From IMG/VR virus record IMGVR_UViG_3300025327_000176, positions 1-20,519 of that record: a DNA stretch of 20,519 nucleotides, one strand, 5' to 3'. Each line of letters opens with the position of its first letter. The first letter of the stretch is position 1. Source of the stretch: a virus. Both the position numbers and the translations under genes were made by a program. Positions 14,336 to 20,519 of this stretch are shown in pieces. The notes under the pieces were generated by a model. That model was not told the DNA's origin. It ran no database searches and was given only the letters and a program-made list of their open reading frames with translations.

Positions 14336-14876
14336 GATTCACCTCCAGCGCACAGTTGTAGTAGTTCTGCATAACGTAGCCAGAAGGATTTTCCGCATCG
14401 GGGGATGTCTTCCCCACGTGCTTCTCGGTCACATGCTTGCGAGCAGCCTTGCCGTCACCGTCGTCCACCAACTTTTCGCCACAGTGTCGGCAATACCGGC
14501 CTGGTTCCTGTTTGATAGCAAACACAACATCGCCGTCAAGACCGTGAATTGTTATCTTCACGCCCTTGCGTACCAGCCAGCCTTCGGCTTCTCCGCCAGT
14601 CAGGAAGTTCTCTGTGAACTTCTGCTCCTCGTCCTGCGCAACCAGCTTGCTAAGCTGCACCTTCGCGCGCGGCTTGAGACTGGAGATGATCTTGCGCCTG
14701 ATAAGCTCGTCAAAGATCATCGCGGCAGAGATTGCGCCCTGCGGTAAAGTTCCCTGCTTTTGCTTCAGCTCGAAGAATGCAATCACCATCAAGGCATCGT
14801 CCGAGTTAAGCACGGCCTCCCGTGCGAGCACCTCGCCAGAAGGTGATATTGGGTCGTGGAATACTTTTATTTGCAT
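14328..14876 (-). CDS. Unknown phage protein with CxxC...H...H zinc-binding motif
   Basis: A 182-aa protein. It starts MQIKVFHDPISPSGEVLARE. Residues 25-80 look helical (DDALMVIAFFELKQKQ), and a small beta region around 95-122 includes VKITIHGLDGDVVFAI. Cys129-x2-Cys132 and His148-x4-His153 (CRHCGEKL...ARKHVTEKH) form a zinc-finger-like site. AAAGGAG is 7 bases before ATG 14876. It sits between the portal-coupled 36-aa ORF and the tail-fibre genes. It could be a moron or a regulator carried by the cassette. I do not recognise a family. Confidence 0.7.
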   Translation of the reverse strand: MQIKVFHDPISPSGEVLAREAVLNSDDALMVIAFFELKQKQGTLPQGAISAAMIFDELIRRKIISSLKPRAKVQLSKLVAQDEEQKFTENFLTGGEAEGWLVRKGVKITIHGLDGDVVFAIKQEPGRYCRHCGEKLVDDGDGKAARKHVTEKHVGKTSPDAENPSGYVMQNYYNCALEVNHG

Positions 14877-14891
14877 TTTGATTCTCCTTTA

Positions 14892-15002
14892 TTAAATGGT
14901 TGTTGATTCATTGACGGGCAAGGGCGAGGCGCGCAGAGATATGCAGTAGTCCACGTATTGCCGGTAGGTGCGGCCTGCTTTAGGGATGATGTAGGTGTTC
15001 AT
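14892..15002 (-). CDS. 36-aa ORF coupled to the portal gene
   Basis: The product begins MNTYIIPKAGRTYRQYVDYC and ends in SPLPVNESTTI. Its ATG overlaps the portal TGA (GAATGA), and the next gene follows by 15 bases. The Pro-x-Ala-Gly-x-x-Tyr-x-x-Tyr-x-x-Tyr-Cys spacing looks protein-like rather than random. I have seen very short ORFs of this style near phage structural genes but can give no function. Confidence 0.5.
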   Translation of the reverse strand: MNTYIIPKAGRTYRQYVDYCISLRASPLPVNESTTI

Positions 15003-16543
15003 TCGACAGCATCTTGTGCAGACGTATCCACCGGCAAGGGCGCGGCGGGCGGCGCCTGTTCGTTGGCCAGGTCGGAACCGAACACCAGCTCTTTCGCTTT
15101 GGCTTCGCTGCGAAATGCGGCGATCTGTTCGATGACATCGCGCGGATTCCCACCGCGTTTACGGATGACTTCGACTTCGGACGCGAAGCCATCCTGCACC
15201 AATTGATGCCAGGCGTTGGCTTCTTTGAGCGGGTCGATCCACGGCATGGATTGCCCGACGTACAGGCAATCGTCCTCGCTGTATTGCTCCAGGTCCCTGG
15301 GCATGGTCACCTGACCGGAAAGGTGCGCGGCCAGCACGAATTGCTGCCACACCGGCTGCACAAATTGGCCGACAAATTCGTCGGTGAGCACGGCGTAGTG
15401 GATCCACTGCTCGACCAGCTCCTGACGCTGAGCGGAGTAGGTGCCGTTGTAGTCGCGCGCCAGGCTGGAATAGCTGGCGCCGAGACCGGCGGCAATAGCG
15501 CGCAACTGCCCCTGGCGGAAGGTGACGACGTTCGGGTTAGGGCGGTTCGAATCGATCAGGCCGATCTCTTCGCCCATGCCGAGATTTTCGATGATGGTGC
15601 CGGGCGACAGGCTGAGTTCGCGCGGCAATGCGTTGCCTTCCGCGTCGCGGTCGGTGATGGTGGCCGGGTCGTACATATCCGGCGAGCCCTTGCGCACGTA
15701 GGCGGTGAGCGCGGCGGCGATCTTGGCGGCGATGCGCTCGCTTTCTTCGTAGTCCTTGATGTCTTCCAGCCGGGTGATGACGCTGGCGAATCCGGATACG
15801 CCGCGCATCTGGCCGATGCGGTCCACCGAAGCGAGTTGCAGCATGCGCGACGAGTCGATGTATTTGAGATCGTTGGAGCGGGTGAGCGTCAAGCTGCCAT
15901 TTGGGAAGGTCTTCCATACCCAGAAGCCGGTGGGCTTACCCCAGCTATTGCGCTGCACGCCCTGCTGGATGCCTTTGCCGGGATCGTGATAATCCATCGG
16001 CACCATGTCCGCCTCGAACATCTCCAGCGAGAACGGCACGCGCGTGCCGTGGTCGAGGAACGGCACCGGCCCGGTTAATGATTGCGTGAAGACTTCGCCG
16101 TCGCGGAACCAGCTCGCGGCCATCATGCGCTGCACCTTGGCCCAGTGGTGGCGCTGCGTCACTTCCGGGCACAGGCACCAGTCGCGCCACGCATCGCGCA
16201 GCGCCTTGGCATAGTCGGTATGGATGCTCCCGTCTTTCTTGCGCGGCTGCGGCTCGATGCCGATGCCGGTGGGCCCGACCACGTTGTTGACCAAGGTGCG
16301 CAATGCGCCGCGCGCGATGTCATGGTTCTGTTCCAGGTTGCGCGCCAGTGTGCGCAATGCCACCGCGCCCTGCTGCACTTGCAGATCGGGCGAGCGCTGG
16401 TCTTTGGAGAATTTGCGCAACCGCGACGGCTTGGCTGCTTCGTACTGGCTGAGCACGCGCCGCGCGTTGATGCGGCGCAACCCGGCGGACGGGCTGAGCC
16501 AGGCGACCAGTTGATCCAGTGGGTTCAATTCGACGCGGTTCAT
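14999..16543 (-). CDS. Portal protein (lambda gpB family)
   Basis: A 514-aa protein of the lambda-type portal family (Phage_portal_2), which forms the dodecameric ring at the packaging vertex. Seen: LRTLARNLEQNHDIARGALR, then LVNNVVGPTGIGIEPQPR, WCLCPEVTQRHHWAKVQRMM, a WFRDGEVF segment, HVFE-like FEADMVPMDYHDP, QMRGVSGFASVITRLEDIKD, and LGASYSSLARDYNGTYSAQR, all hallmarks of the family. Length is near lambda gpB (533). ATG 16543 overlaps the gpW-like stop (GTATGA). It is followed by a non-standard cassette, not by the protease. Confidence 0.95.
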   Translation of the reverse strand: MNRVELNPLDQLVAWLSPSAGLRRINARRVLSQYEAAKPSRLRKFSKDQRSPDLQVQQGAVALRTLARNLEQNHDIARGALRTLVNNVVGPTGIGIEPQPRKKDGSIHTDYAKALRDAWRDWCLCPEVTQRHHWAKVQRMMAASWFRDGEVFTQSLTGPVPFLDHGTRVPFSLEMFEADMVPMDYHDPGKGIQQGVQRNSWGKPTGFWVWKTFPNGSLTLTRSNDLKYIDSSRMLQLASVDRIGQMRGVSGFASVITRLEDIKDYEESERIAAKIAAALTAYVRKGSPDMYDPATITDRDAEGNALPRELSLSPGTIIENLGMGEEIGLIDSNRPNPNVVTFRQGQLRAIAAGLGASYSSLARDYNGTYSAQRQELVEQWIHYAVLTDEFVGQFVQPVWQQFVLAAHLSGQVTMPRDLEQYSEDDCLYVGQSMPWIDPLKEANAWHQLVQDGFASEVEVIRKRGGNPRDVIEQIAAFRSEAKAKELVFGSDLANEQAPPAAPLPVDTSAQDAVE

Positions 16544-16773
16544 ACGGGATTATCGAATCTGGCCACAGACATCGTCAGCCCGCCGATGGTGGGCGCCTGG
16601 TTGGCCCGTGCGACTTCGGCAACGGCGCGCTGTTCCCATTCTTTTCGCCCGGCGATGATGGCGGGCAGATCTTCCATGCGCAGGCGCCGGTCGCCAAAGC
16701 TGACTTCCTTGCCCTCCAATAACGCGGTTTCAGCGACCAGATATTTGGCCAGCATCTCGGTAGCAGTGCTCAT
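16540..16773 (-). CDS. gpW-like head-tail joining protein
   Basis: A 77-aa protein, near the 68 residues of lambda gpW and lying between terminase and portal as W does. The pattern fits: an N-terminal helix (STATEMLAKYLVAETALLEG), the KEVSFGDRRLRMED hairpin, a second helix (LPAIIAGRKEWEQRAVAEVA) and a flexible tail. I choose ATG 16773, with AAGGG 8 bases upstream, over an upstream ATG at 16854 that lies in repeat DNA. The stop overlaps the portal start. gpW joins the portal ring to FII after packaging. Confidence 0.85.
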   Translation of the reverse strand: MSTATEMLAKYLVAETALLEGKEVSFGDRRLRMEDLPAIIAGRKEWEQRAVAEVARANQAPTIGGLTMSVARFDNPV

Positions 16774-16939
16774 CGGCGAACCCTTGTATGGTTTTATGCT
16801 TCTCTCGTTCGCCTCCCCTCCCGCTTGCGGGAGAGGATTGAGGAGAGGGCGCATTCAGGTTTGCCGAATTTACCGAGGCGGCTGTCTCATTTACAGGGGG
16901 AAGATGAGACTGTTTTTTAACCTGATACTTGCCGGCCAT
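16730..16939 (-). CDS. Possible 69-aa ORF overlapping repeats and gpW 5' end
   Basis: ATG 16939 has an excellent site (AAAAGGAG, 7-base spacer) and directly follows the Mor-like stop. The product begins MAGKYQVKKQSHLPPVNETA and then runs through the 44-bp repeat and the REP element into the gpW frame, giving low-complexity Ser/Pro/Gly residues. It may be what remains of a small gene interrupted by repeats. In the other 44-bp copy this frame has a stop, so the repeat itself is not conserved as coding sequence. Confidence 0.3.
   Translation of the reverse strand: MAGKYQVKKQSHLPPVNETAASVNSANLNAPSPQSSPASGRGGEREKHKTIQGFADEHCYRDAGQISGR
16812..16850. repeat. REP-like palindrome upstream of gpW
   Basis: CTCCCGC-TT-GCGGGAG (16818-16833) is a perfect 7-bp hairpin with AGGATTGAGGAGAGGG following. 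It is the same family as 8131-8167 but in opposite orientation. It lies in the gap between the Mor-like and gpW-like genes. Confidence 0.8.
16877..16920. repeat. 44-bp direct repeat with dyad, copy B (between Mor-like and gpW genes)
   Basis: It matches 10273-10316 at 43 of 44 positions, in the same orientation. The dyad GTCTCAT-N13-ATGAGAC lies at 16884-16890 and 16904-16910. It starts 22 bases after the Mor-like stop and lies about 100 bases before the gpW start. Confidence 0.85.
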
Positions 16940-16941
16940 TT

Positions 16942-17244
16942 TCATTCTCCTTTTAGCATCCGATAAAATTGCGCCTTGCTGATGCGATGTTTGGCGCATA
17001 CTTCTGTCCTGTTGCACCCATTAAAATCTTTCAGCACTTCTTCCTTGCGCGCCAGGCAATCTATTTTTGCAACATATACTTCACATCCTCCATCCTGTTG
17101 ACGATCAATGATGGCCCAGCGTTCAACGACCGGCCAGCGCAATTGCTGCTCGATCTGCTCGGCGCAGTTGTCACTGAATGAGTTTTCACCGATCGCATGT
17201 TGAACGGCTTTGAGGACAAATCTAAGCAACGCTTCACCGCTCAC
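16942..17244 (-). CDS. Mor-like transcription activator
   Basis: A 100-aa protein. The C-terminal half follows the Mor/C activator pattern of Mu-like phages: GGCEVYVAKIDCLARKEEVL, then KDFNGCNRTEVCAKHRISKA and QFYRMLKGE, i.e. a beta strand of the VYV(P/A)K type, an acidic F-x-G-x-N turn, and a helix-turn-helix (TEVCAKHRISKAQFYRML). The N-terminal half carries a dimerisation-like EQIEQQLRWPVVERW segment. I set the start at GTG 17244: it overlaps the terminase TGA (GTGA) and has AAGGGG 6 bases upstream. In Mu, Mor switches on the middle promoter. Here, inside the packaging operon, it may control late genes. The Pro of the usual VYVPK is Ala. Confidence 0.7.
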   Translation of the reverse strand: MSGEALLRFVLKAVQHAIGENSFSDNCAEQIEQQLRWPVVERWAIIDRQQDGGCEVYVAKIDCLARKEEVLKDFNGCNRTEVCAKHRISKAQFYRMLKGE

Positions 17245-19301
17245 TTGAATCCCCTTTGCGCCCAATCGTCCGTGGCGAAACTGCTGCGCGCTGCGCCAGG
17301 TTTGGCGGCGCGGCTGGGTACAGGCGTCTGCATTTTGCTCGGCACACCGGCGACCAGCTCGTCCAGCGTCAGTTCTTTGGGCTGACTGAACAGGTCTGCC
17401 ATCAGCGGCTGCACCTTGGCTTCCAGATCATCCCAGAATTTCGCGCTTTTTTTATGCAGATCGAAATATGTCTCCAGCCAGATGGTGTACACGCCGCAGT
17501 CCCAGGCCTCAACGCGCTTCCTGATCGCTGTCCAGGAGGACTCTTCGCCGCGCGTGGTGCGGCGGGTGGTGCGCGCTTCGCCGGTGAATTGGCGGAACCA
17601 TTCGTCGCTGAGTTCTTTACTGAAGTGGACGTAGCCGGGGCCCGGCTTGGTAATCTGCAAGCGGCCATGCAGTAGGTCTTTGGCGTGGTTTGTCCCGACC
17701 CACCACAGCACCAGGCCGTTTTTGCGCAGCCGCCCCTTCCAGTCGATATCTACTTTGCTGGCACCGTCCTTGATGTGTTTCTCGCGCCCGCTGCGCCCGC
17801 CGATGGCGAACACTTTACGGCGATTATGTTTGGCTACCCAGTTGTACACGGCGTGGGTGTTGTGGCCGCGCGTGTCGATCGCCGCGCCGGTGATGCGCAG
17901 GCGGGATCCGCTGGCGTGCATGAATTCGGTCTCGAACAGGAATTCGTCCATATCCGCCCACACCTCCTCCTCGTCCGGGTTGCCGAAAAAAATGCGGTGC
18001 GCGACGGTCCACATTTCGCAGCCGCGCCCATAACCCCACACGCCGCACTCCAGCCGGTTCGGTTGTGTGTCGATCCCAGCCAGCAGCAGCACTGCGCCGC
18101 GCGGCACGCGCTCCAGCAGGAACGGCTCGGCGCGCGCGCGCAGTTCGTTCTCGTCGGTCTTTTCGTATTCTTCGGCCCAGTAATCGCCGCGAGTGGTGTT
18201 GACGAAGGCCTGTAGCTTTTCTTTTTTGCCCTCGCCGCTTTCACGGTTGGCGGCAATGAATTCGCGCACGATGCCGGCCCATGATACGTTCGGGCTGTAG
18301 GCGCTCCAGGTGTGGAAAGCGACGCACGCCGGCGGGCGAATGATCTCGCCCTGCGGGTTGCGGAAGATGCCCTTGTTGTCCAGCGTGGTGCCATCATCGG
18401 CTTGATAGCGTCCGGCCGTGTCCAGGTCGATGCCCAGGTATTGCGCCTGCGAGATCAGCGCGCCGCAGTGCGGACACAAGTGGCGGACGGTTTCGGGATC
18501 GTCGTCATGCCACTTGAAACCGCTCATCTCTTCTTTGCCGCCCCACACCAGCGGATGGTAGCCGCCACACTCCGGACAGGGAATGCAGGGTTGCAGGAAA
18601 ATGTCCGCGTCGCGCTCGCGTTTTTCGATGTTGGAAAAACCCTTCAGCTTCGGCGTGCTGCCGAATACCATCTTGGGAAAGGTCGCGCCCTCGACGCGCT
18701 TGGCCGCCAGCGTGCCGGGATCGCCTTCCTTCTCGATGTTCGCATCGAACGCATCGTATTCGTCCAGCATCGCCACGTCCGCGCTCAGCCGCCGGTAGTT
18801 TTTCGCGGCCTTCCCGCCCTTGATGTGCGCCATGCTGCCGAGGAACTTCTTCGCCTGCAGCGTGTTGTCCTTGTCGCGTTTCAGGTAGGCAGGGAACACC
18901 ATTTCCATCACCGCCACGTCGCGCAGCATCGGGTCCAGTTCGGTCTTGACAAACTCGTCGCGGTCATCATCGGTCGGCTGCCACAACACCTGGTTGCGCC
19001 GCTTGTGTTGCGCGAAGTAGCCCATCGCCGCCAGCAGAATCTTGGTATATCCGACGCGAGCCGACTTGCGCCAGATGATCTCGCGGATATCGTCGTTGCT
19101 GATACACGCCATGATCGCGCGCTGGAACCACCACGGCGTCCACCGCTGCTCAACATAGGACGATTCGACGGACAGATAGAAATGCTCCCGCGCCCATTCG
19201 TCCAGCGTCATCGGCGGCGGCACCCCGAACGCACTCATCCCTCGCGCCAGGTGTTGCTCCAGCGTCGGGAGAATGAAACGAGTGTGCTCGGATAGATCCA
19301 T
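17241..19301 (-). CDS. Terminase large subunit (lambda gpA family)
   Basis: A 686-aa protein (lambda gpA is 641). The Walker A-type motif of this family is K79-SARVGYTK-87, followed by ILLAAMGYF. Walker B is VAMLDEYDAFD with Asp180-Glu181. A zinc-ribbon-like pair, C242-x2-C245 and C276-x2-C279, lies in the middle. The nuclease domain starts with LLAGIDTQPNRLECGVWGYG, where Asp411 matches the metal-binding Asp of gpA; a second Asp lies in ITGAAIDTRGH. The enzyme cuts concatemers and drives DNA into the prohead. ATG 19301 overlaps the small subunit stop (TGATG). The Gly-rich TTRRTTRGEESSWTAI stretch near the C-terminus is normal for the family. Confidence 0.96.
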   Translation of the reverse strand: MDLSEHTRFILPTLEQHLARGMSAFGVPPPMTLDEWAREHFYLSVESSYVEQRWTPWWFQRAIMACISNDDIREIIWRKSARVGYTKILLAAMGYFAQHKRRNQVLWQPTDDDRDEFVKTELDPMLRDVAVMEMVFPAYLKRDKDNTLQAKKFLGSMAHIKGGKAAKNYRRLSADVAMLDEYDAFDANIEKEGDPGTLAAKRVEGATFPKMVFGSTPKLKGFSNIEKRERDADIFLQPCIPCPECGGYHPLVWGGKEEMSGFKWHDDDPETVRHLCPHCGALISQAQYLGIDLDTAGRYQADDGTTLDNKGIFRNPQGEIIRPPACVAFHTWSAYSPNVSWAGIVREFIAANRESGEGKKEKLQAFVNTTRGDYWAEEYEKTDENELRARAEPFLLERVPRGAVLLLAGIDTQPNRLECGVWGYGRGCEMWTVAHRIFFGNPDEEEVWADMDEFLFETEFMHASGSRLRITGAAIDTRGHNTHAVYNWVAKHNRRKVFAIGGRSGREKHIKDGASKVDIDWKGRLRKNGLVLWWVGTNHAKDLLHGRLQITKPGPGYVHFSKELSDEWFRQFTGEARTTRRTTRGEESSWTAIRKRVEAWDCGVYTIWLETYFDLHKKSAKFWDDLEAKVQPLMADLFSQPKELTLDELVAGVPSKMQTPVPSRAAKPGAARSSFATDDWAQRGFK

Positions 19302-19810
19302 CAGGCAGCCTCACCCATTATTTGATCAACAACAACGGCATCATCCTCGACGGTCGCCTCATCATTCAGGTCTGATAACGACATCGCAGCCACCGTATTG
19401 CGCGCCTTCGCCACCTCTCCTGCGATCAGATCAATATCATCAGCCGTAAGTTGAGGAACGCGACGGCGCACCATCCCAGGTATTGCATCCAAAACGCCGG
19501 CAACCTTCGACGCCGCCTTGGTCAGTACCTCCTCGATCAGCGCAACCGGCGCCAGCTCGCCGCGCGTGACGGCGTTCTGCATCGCCACCTTGTCGGCCTG
19601 TTCACTGGCCAACCTTGCGCGCTCGGCCGCCAGTTCACCCACGTTCGCACCACCTCTGCCAGCGGCCTGCTCTCGCAAGCGGCGTATATATGCAACACGA
19701 ATATCACCCAGTTCAACAGTTTTCCAATCTAAATTGATCTGCTCCAGAAGCTCACTTACAGCTTGCTGGCTTAAATCAAGATGATCTGCAATATCCTGTT
19801 GACTCAACAC
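19301..19810 (-). CDS. Terminase small subunit (Nu1 type)
   Basis: A 169-aa protein. Residues 1-45 form a winged helix-turn-helix (LSQQDIADHLDLSQQAVSEL), as in Nu1, which binds cos-region DNA. The middle is the typical LAAERARLASEQADKVAMQN helix followed by AVTRGELAPVALIEEVL, and the C-terminal segment contacts the large subunit. I accept GTG 19810 because AAGGGG lies 8-9 bases upstream. The downstream large subunit overlaps its stop. Confidence 0.93.
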   Translation of the reverse strand: MLSQQDIADHLDLSQQAVSELLEQINLDWKTVELGDIRVAYIRRLREQAAGRGGANVGELAAERARLASEQADKVAMQNAVTRGELAPVALIEEVLTKAASKVAGVLDAIPGMVRRRVPQLTADDIDLIAGEVAKARNTVAAMSLSDLNDEATVEDDAVVVDQIMGEAA

Positions 19811-19839
19811 CTTACAACCCCCTTAGTAAAAACTCATGA

Positions 19840-19965
19840 CTAGAGCACACACAAGGTACTAATCACCCGTATCGGGAAAGCTGCGGGAGTACCTTTCGTT
19901 TCAATGGGTTGTATGCTACTTGTTGCGCAACACATAACTACTGGCGCTTCATTGGATGCGCTCAT
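19840..19965 (-). CDS. 41-aa ORF coupled to the gp10/Z-like gene
   Basis: The product begins MSASNEAPVVMCCATSSIQP and ends VISTLCVL. ATG 19965 overlaps the TGA of the upstream gene (AAATGA), the coupling seen across this operon, and the gap to the terminase start is only 30 bases. It has three Cys and no recognisable family. It covers an inverted repeat (19853-19895), so the ORF may also be a by-product of a structured packaging region. Confidence 0.4.
   Translation of the reverse strand: MSASNEAPVVMCCATSSIQPIETKGTPAAFPIRVISTLCVL
19853..19895. repeat. Inverted repeat upstream of terminase small subunit
   Basis: AAGGTACT (19853-19860) and AGTACCTT (19888-19895) pair perfectly, and inside them CCCG-TAT-CGGG (19866-19876) forms a second small stem. 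No T-run follows on the coding strand. A packaging or cos-side site is possible from position only. Confidence 0.55.
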
Positions 19966-20465
19966 TTCGCCGTCCTCATTGCGCTGGCAAACTCTCTGTC
20001 GAACTCGATGTTCCACACCCTATCAATGGTTTCGCTGGCTGTCTCGAAGTAGCGGATACGCTTGCCGTATGACGGCGTTCCGACGAACAGGATGATGGGA
20101 CGCACGAATGATTTACCTGCTTGACCGTTCGGGTAATGCCGCTCCCATATCCCATCAGGCAATCCGGTGTTACGTCCACCGCGGAAGTAGGCGAACCCCC
20201 ATTTCATTCCCTTCCCCTTGATCAACCTGGTCGTGTTCTTGCGGTTCATGCGATAGCCTTGTTCAGGGAACGCCTTGAACCACGAGAGTATCTGCACGAT
20301 CTTGGCACCTGACAGATTGCCATACTGATCGAGTGCATTGCTGCGCTTGGCAAACACACCGTACATTCCGGCGGGCATCACCCCGACTTTTTGCAGGGCT
20401 CGCTCATATCGCTTGCTCACGCGCGTACCACCATCGATCAACGCGCTCAGGTAACGGTCTGGCAT
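19962..20465 (-). CDS. HK97 gp10 / lambda gpZ-like tail completion protein (may extend past the right edge)
   Basis: A 167-aa protein from ATG 20465 (AAGGGA 7 bases upstream); the frame stays open to the right edge, so a longer start is possible. Seen: RVSKRYERALQKVG, KRSNALDQYGNLSGAKIVQI, LSWFKAFPEQGY, and a C-terminal part, FVRPIILFVGTPSYGKRIRY, followed by an ...ETIDRVWNIEFDREFASAMR helix. The P-(I/L)-x-x-F-V...Y-x-K-R-x-x-(F/Y)...F-x-x-A-(L/M) pattern is the C-terminal signature of gp10/Z-type tail completion proteins. This role would normally be encoded near FII and U, where no candidate exists. The family call is moderate; the location upstream of terminase is odd. Confidence 0.55.
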   Translation of the reverse strand: MPDRYLSALIDGGTRVSKRYERALQKVGVMPAGMYGVFAKRSNALDQYGNLSGAKIVQILSWFKAFPEQGYRMNRKNTTRLIKGKGMKWGFAYFRGGRNTGLPDGIWERHYPNGQAGKSFVRPIILFVGTPSYGKRIRYFETASETIDRVWNIEFDREFASAMRTAK

Positions 20466-20519
20466 GGTTGATCCCTTCCCTTGCGTACCTGCCAACTGCC
20501 CCAATGAATTGATCGATGG

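Noticed and set aside
2053-16850. CRISPR array
   Set aside because: The palindromes are single, scattered and unequal, without regular spacers.
16774-16854. Longer gpW start at ATG 16854
   Set aside because: The extra 27 residues are encoded by the REP palindrome, while ATG 16773 has a Shine-Dalgarno and gives the normal gpW length.
10273-16920. 44-bp repeats as attachment sites of an integrated element
   Set aside because: No integrase or recombinase lies between them, and essential portal and gpW genes are inside, so a mobile unit with att sites is unlikely.
18312-19295. 327-codon plus-strand frame opposite the large terminase
   Set aside because: Arg/His/Leu-rich composition and full overlap with the conserved terminase gene; no family pattern.

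Overview
The window is a large part of the structural (head, packaging and tail) gene cluster of a lambda-like siphoviral prophage. All genes I can support lie on the minus strand, so the operon reads from right (20.5 kb) to left (1). The host is probably a Gram-negative proteobacterium, most likely a betaproteobacterium. That is inferred from the GC-rich coding sequence, the gene families, and several host-type palindromic repeats of the CTCTCCCGC-AA-GCGGG and TTCGTCCTGAGCTTGTCGAA kinds. No integrase, repressor, replication, lysis or host gene is visible, so the prophage ends lie outside the window.

Packaging and head entry (20.5-15 kb): a gp10/Z-like tail-completion protein, a tiny coupled ORF, Nu1-type small terminase, GpA-type large terminase, a Mor-like transcription activator, a repeat-rich gap, a gpW-like head-tail joining protein and a lambda-type portal. 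Most neighbours overlap by ATGA or TGATG, so they look translationally coupled.

Host-recognition cassette (15-10.3 kb): between portal and capsid genes sits a block normally found at the distal tail end. It holds a 36-aa ORF, a protein with a CxxC...H...H motif, a 156-aa virion-type protein, a collagen-stalk tailspike with a pectate-lyase-like beta-helix, a 591-aa protein with eight 22-23-residue repeats, and a small membrane-type protein. The tailspike is clearly more AT-rich than the rest. The gpW-portal-adhesin block is flanked by two nearly identical 44-bp direct repeats (43/44) containing a dyad.

Capsid (10.2-7.4 kb): a ClpP-type prohead protease fused in frame to a Mu gpT-like major capsid protein, with a strong internal Shine-Dalgarno and ATG that would give free capsid protein, and a hairpin over the Shine-Dalgarno of the full-length fusion. 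Then a DUF2190 capsid cement protein and an FII-like connector.

Tail (7.4 kb to the left edge): U-like terminator, two paralogous tail-tube-like proteins, a G/GT tail assembly chaperone pair joined by a -1 frameshift signal with a perfect 15-bp hairpin, a short tape measure, two tail-tip proteins, a DUF6950/NlpC-like protein carrying a 73-bp palindrome in its reading frame, and a gpJ-like central fibre running off the left edge.

No gene-free stretch exceeds 300 bases. The longest gaps, 16774-16941 and 10234-10343, are filled with repeats. Palindromes or tandem repeats at gene junctions suggest a long-resident prophage, although every large reading frame is still intact.
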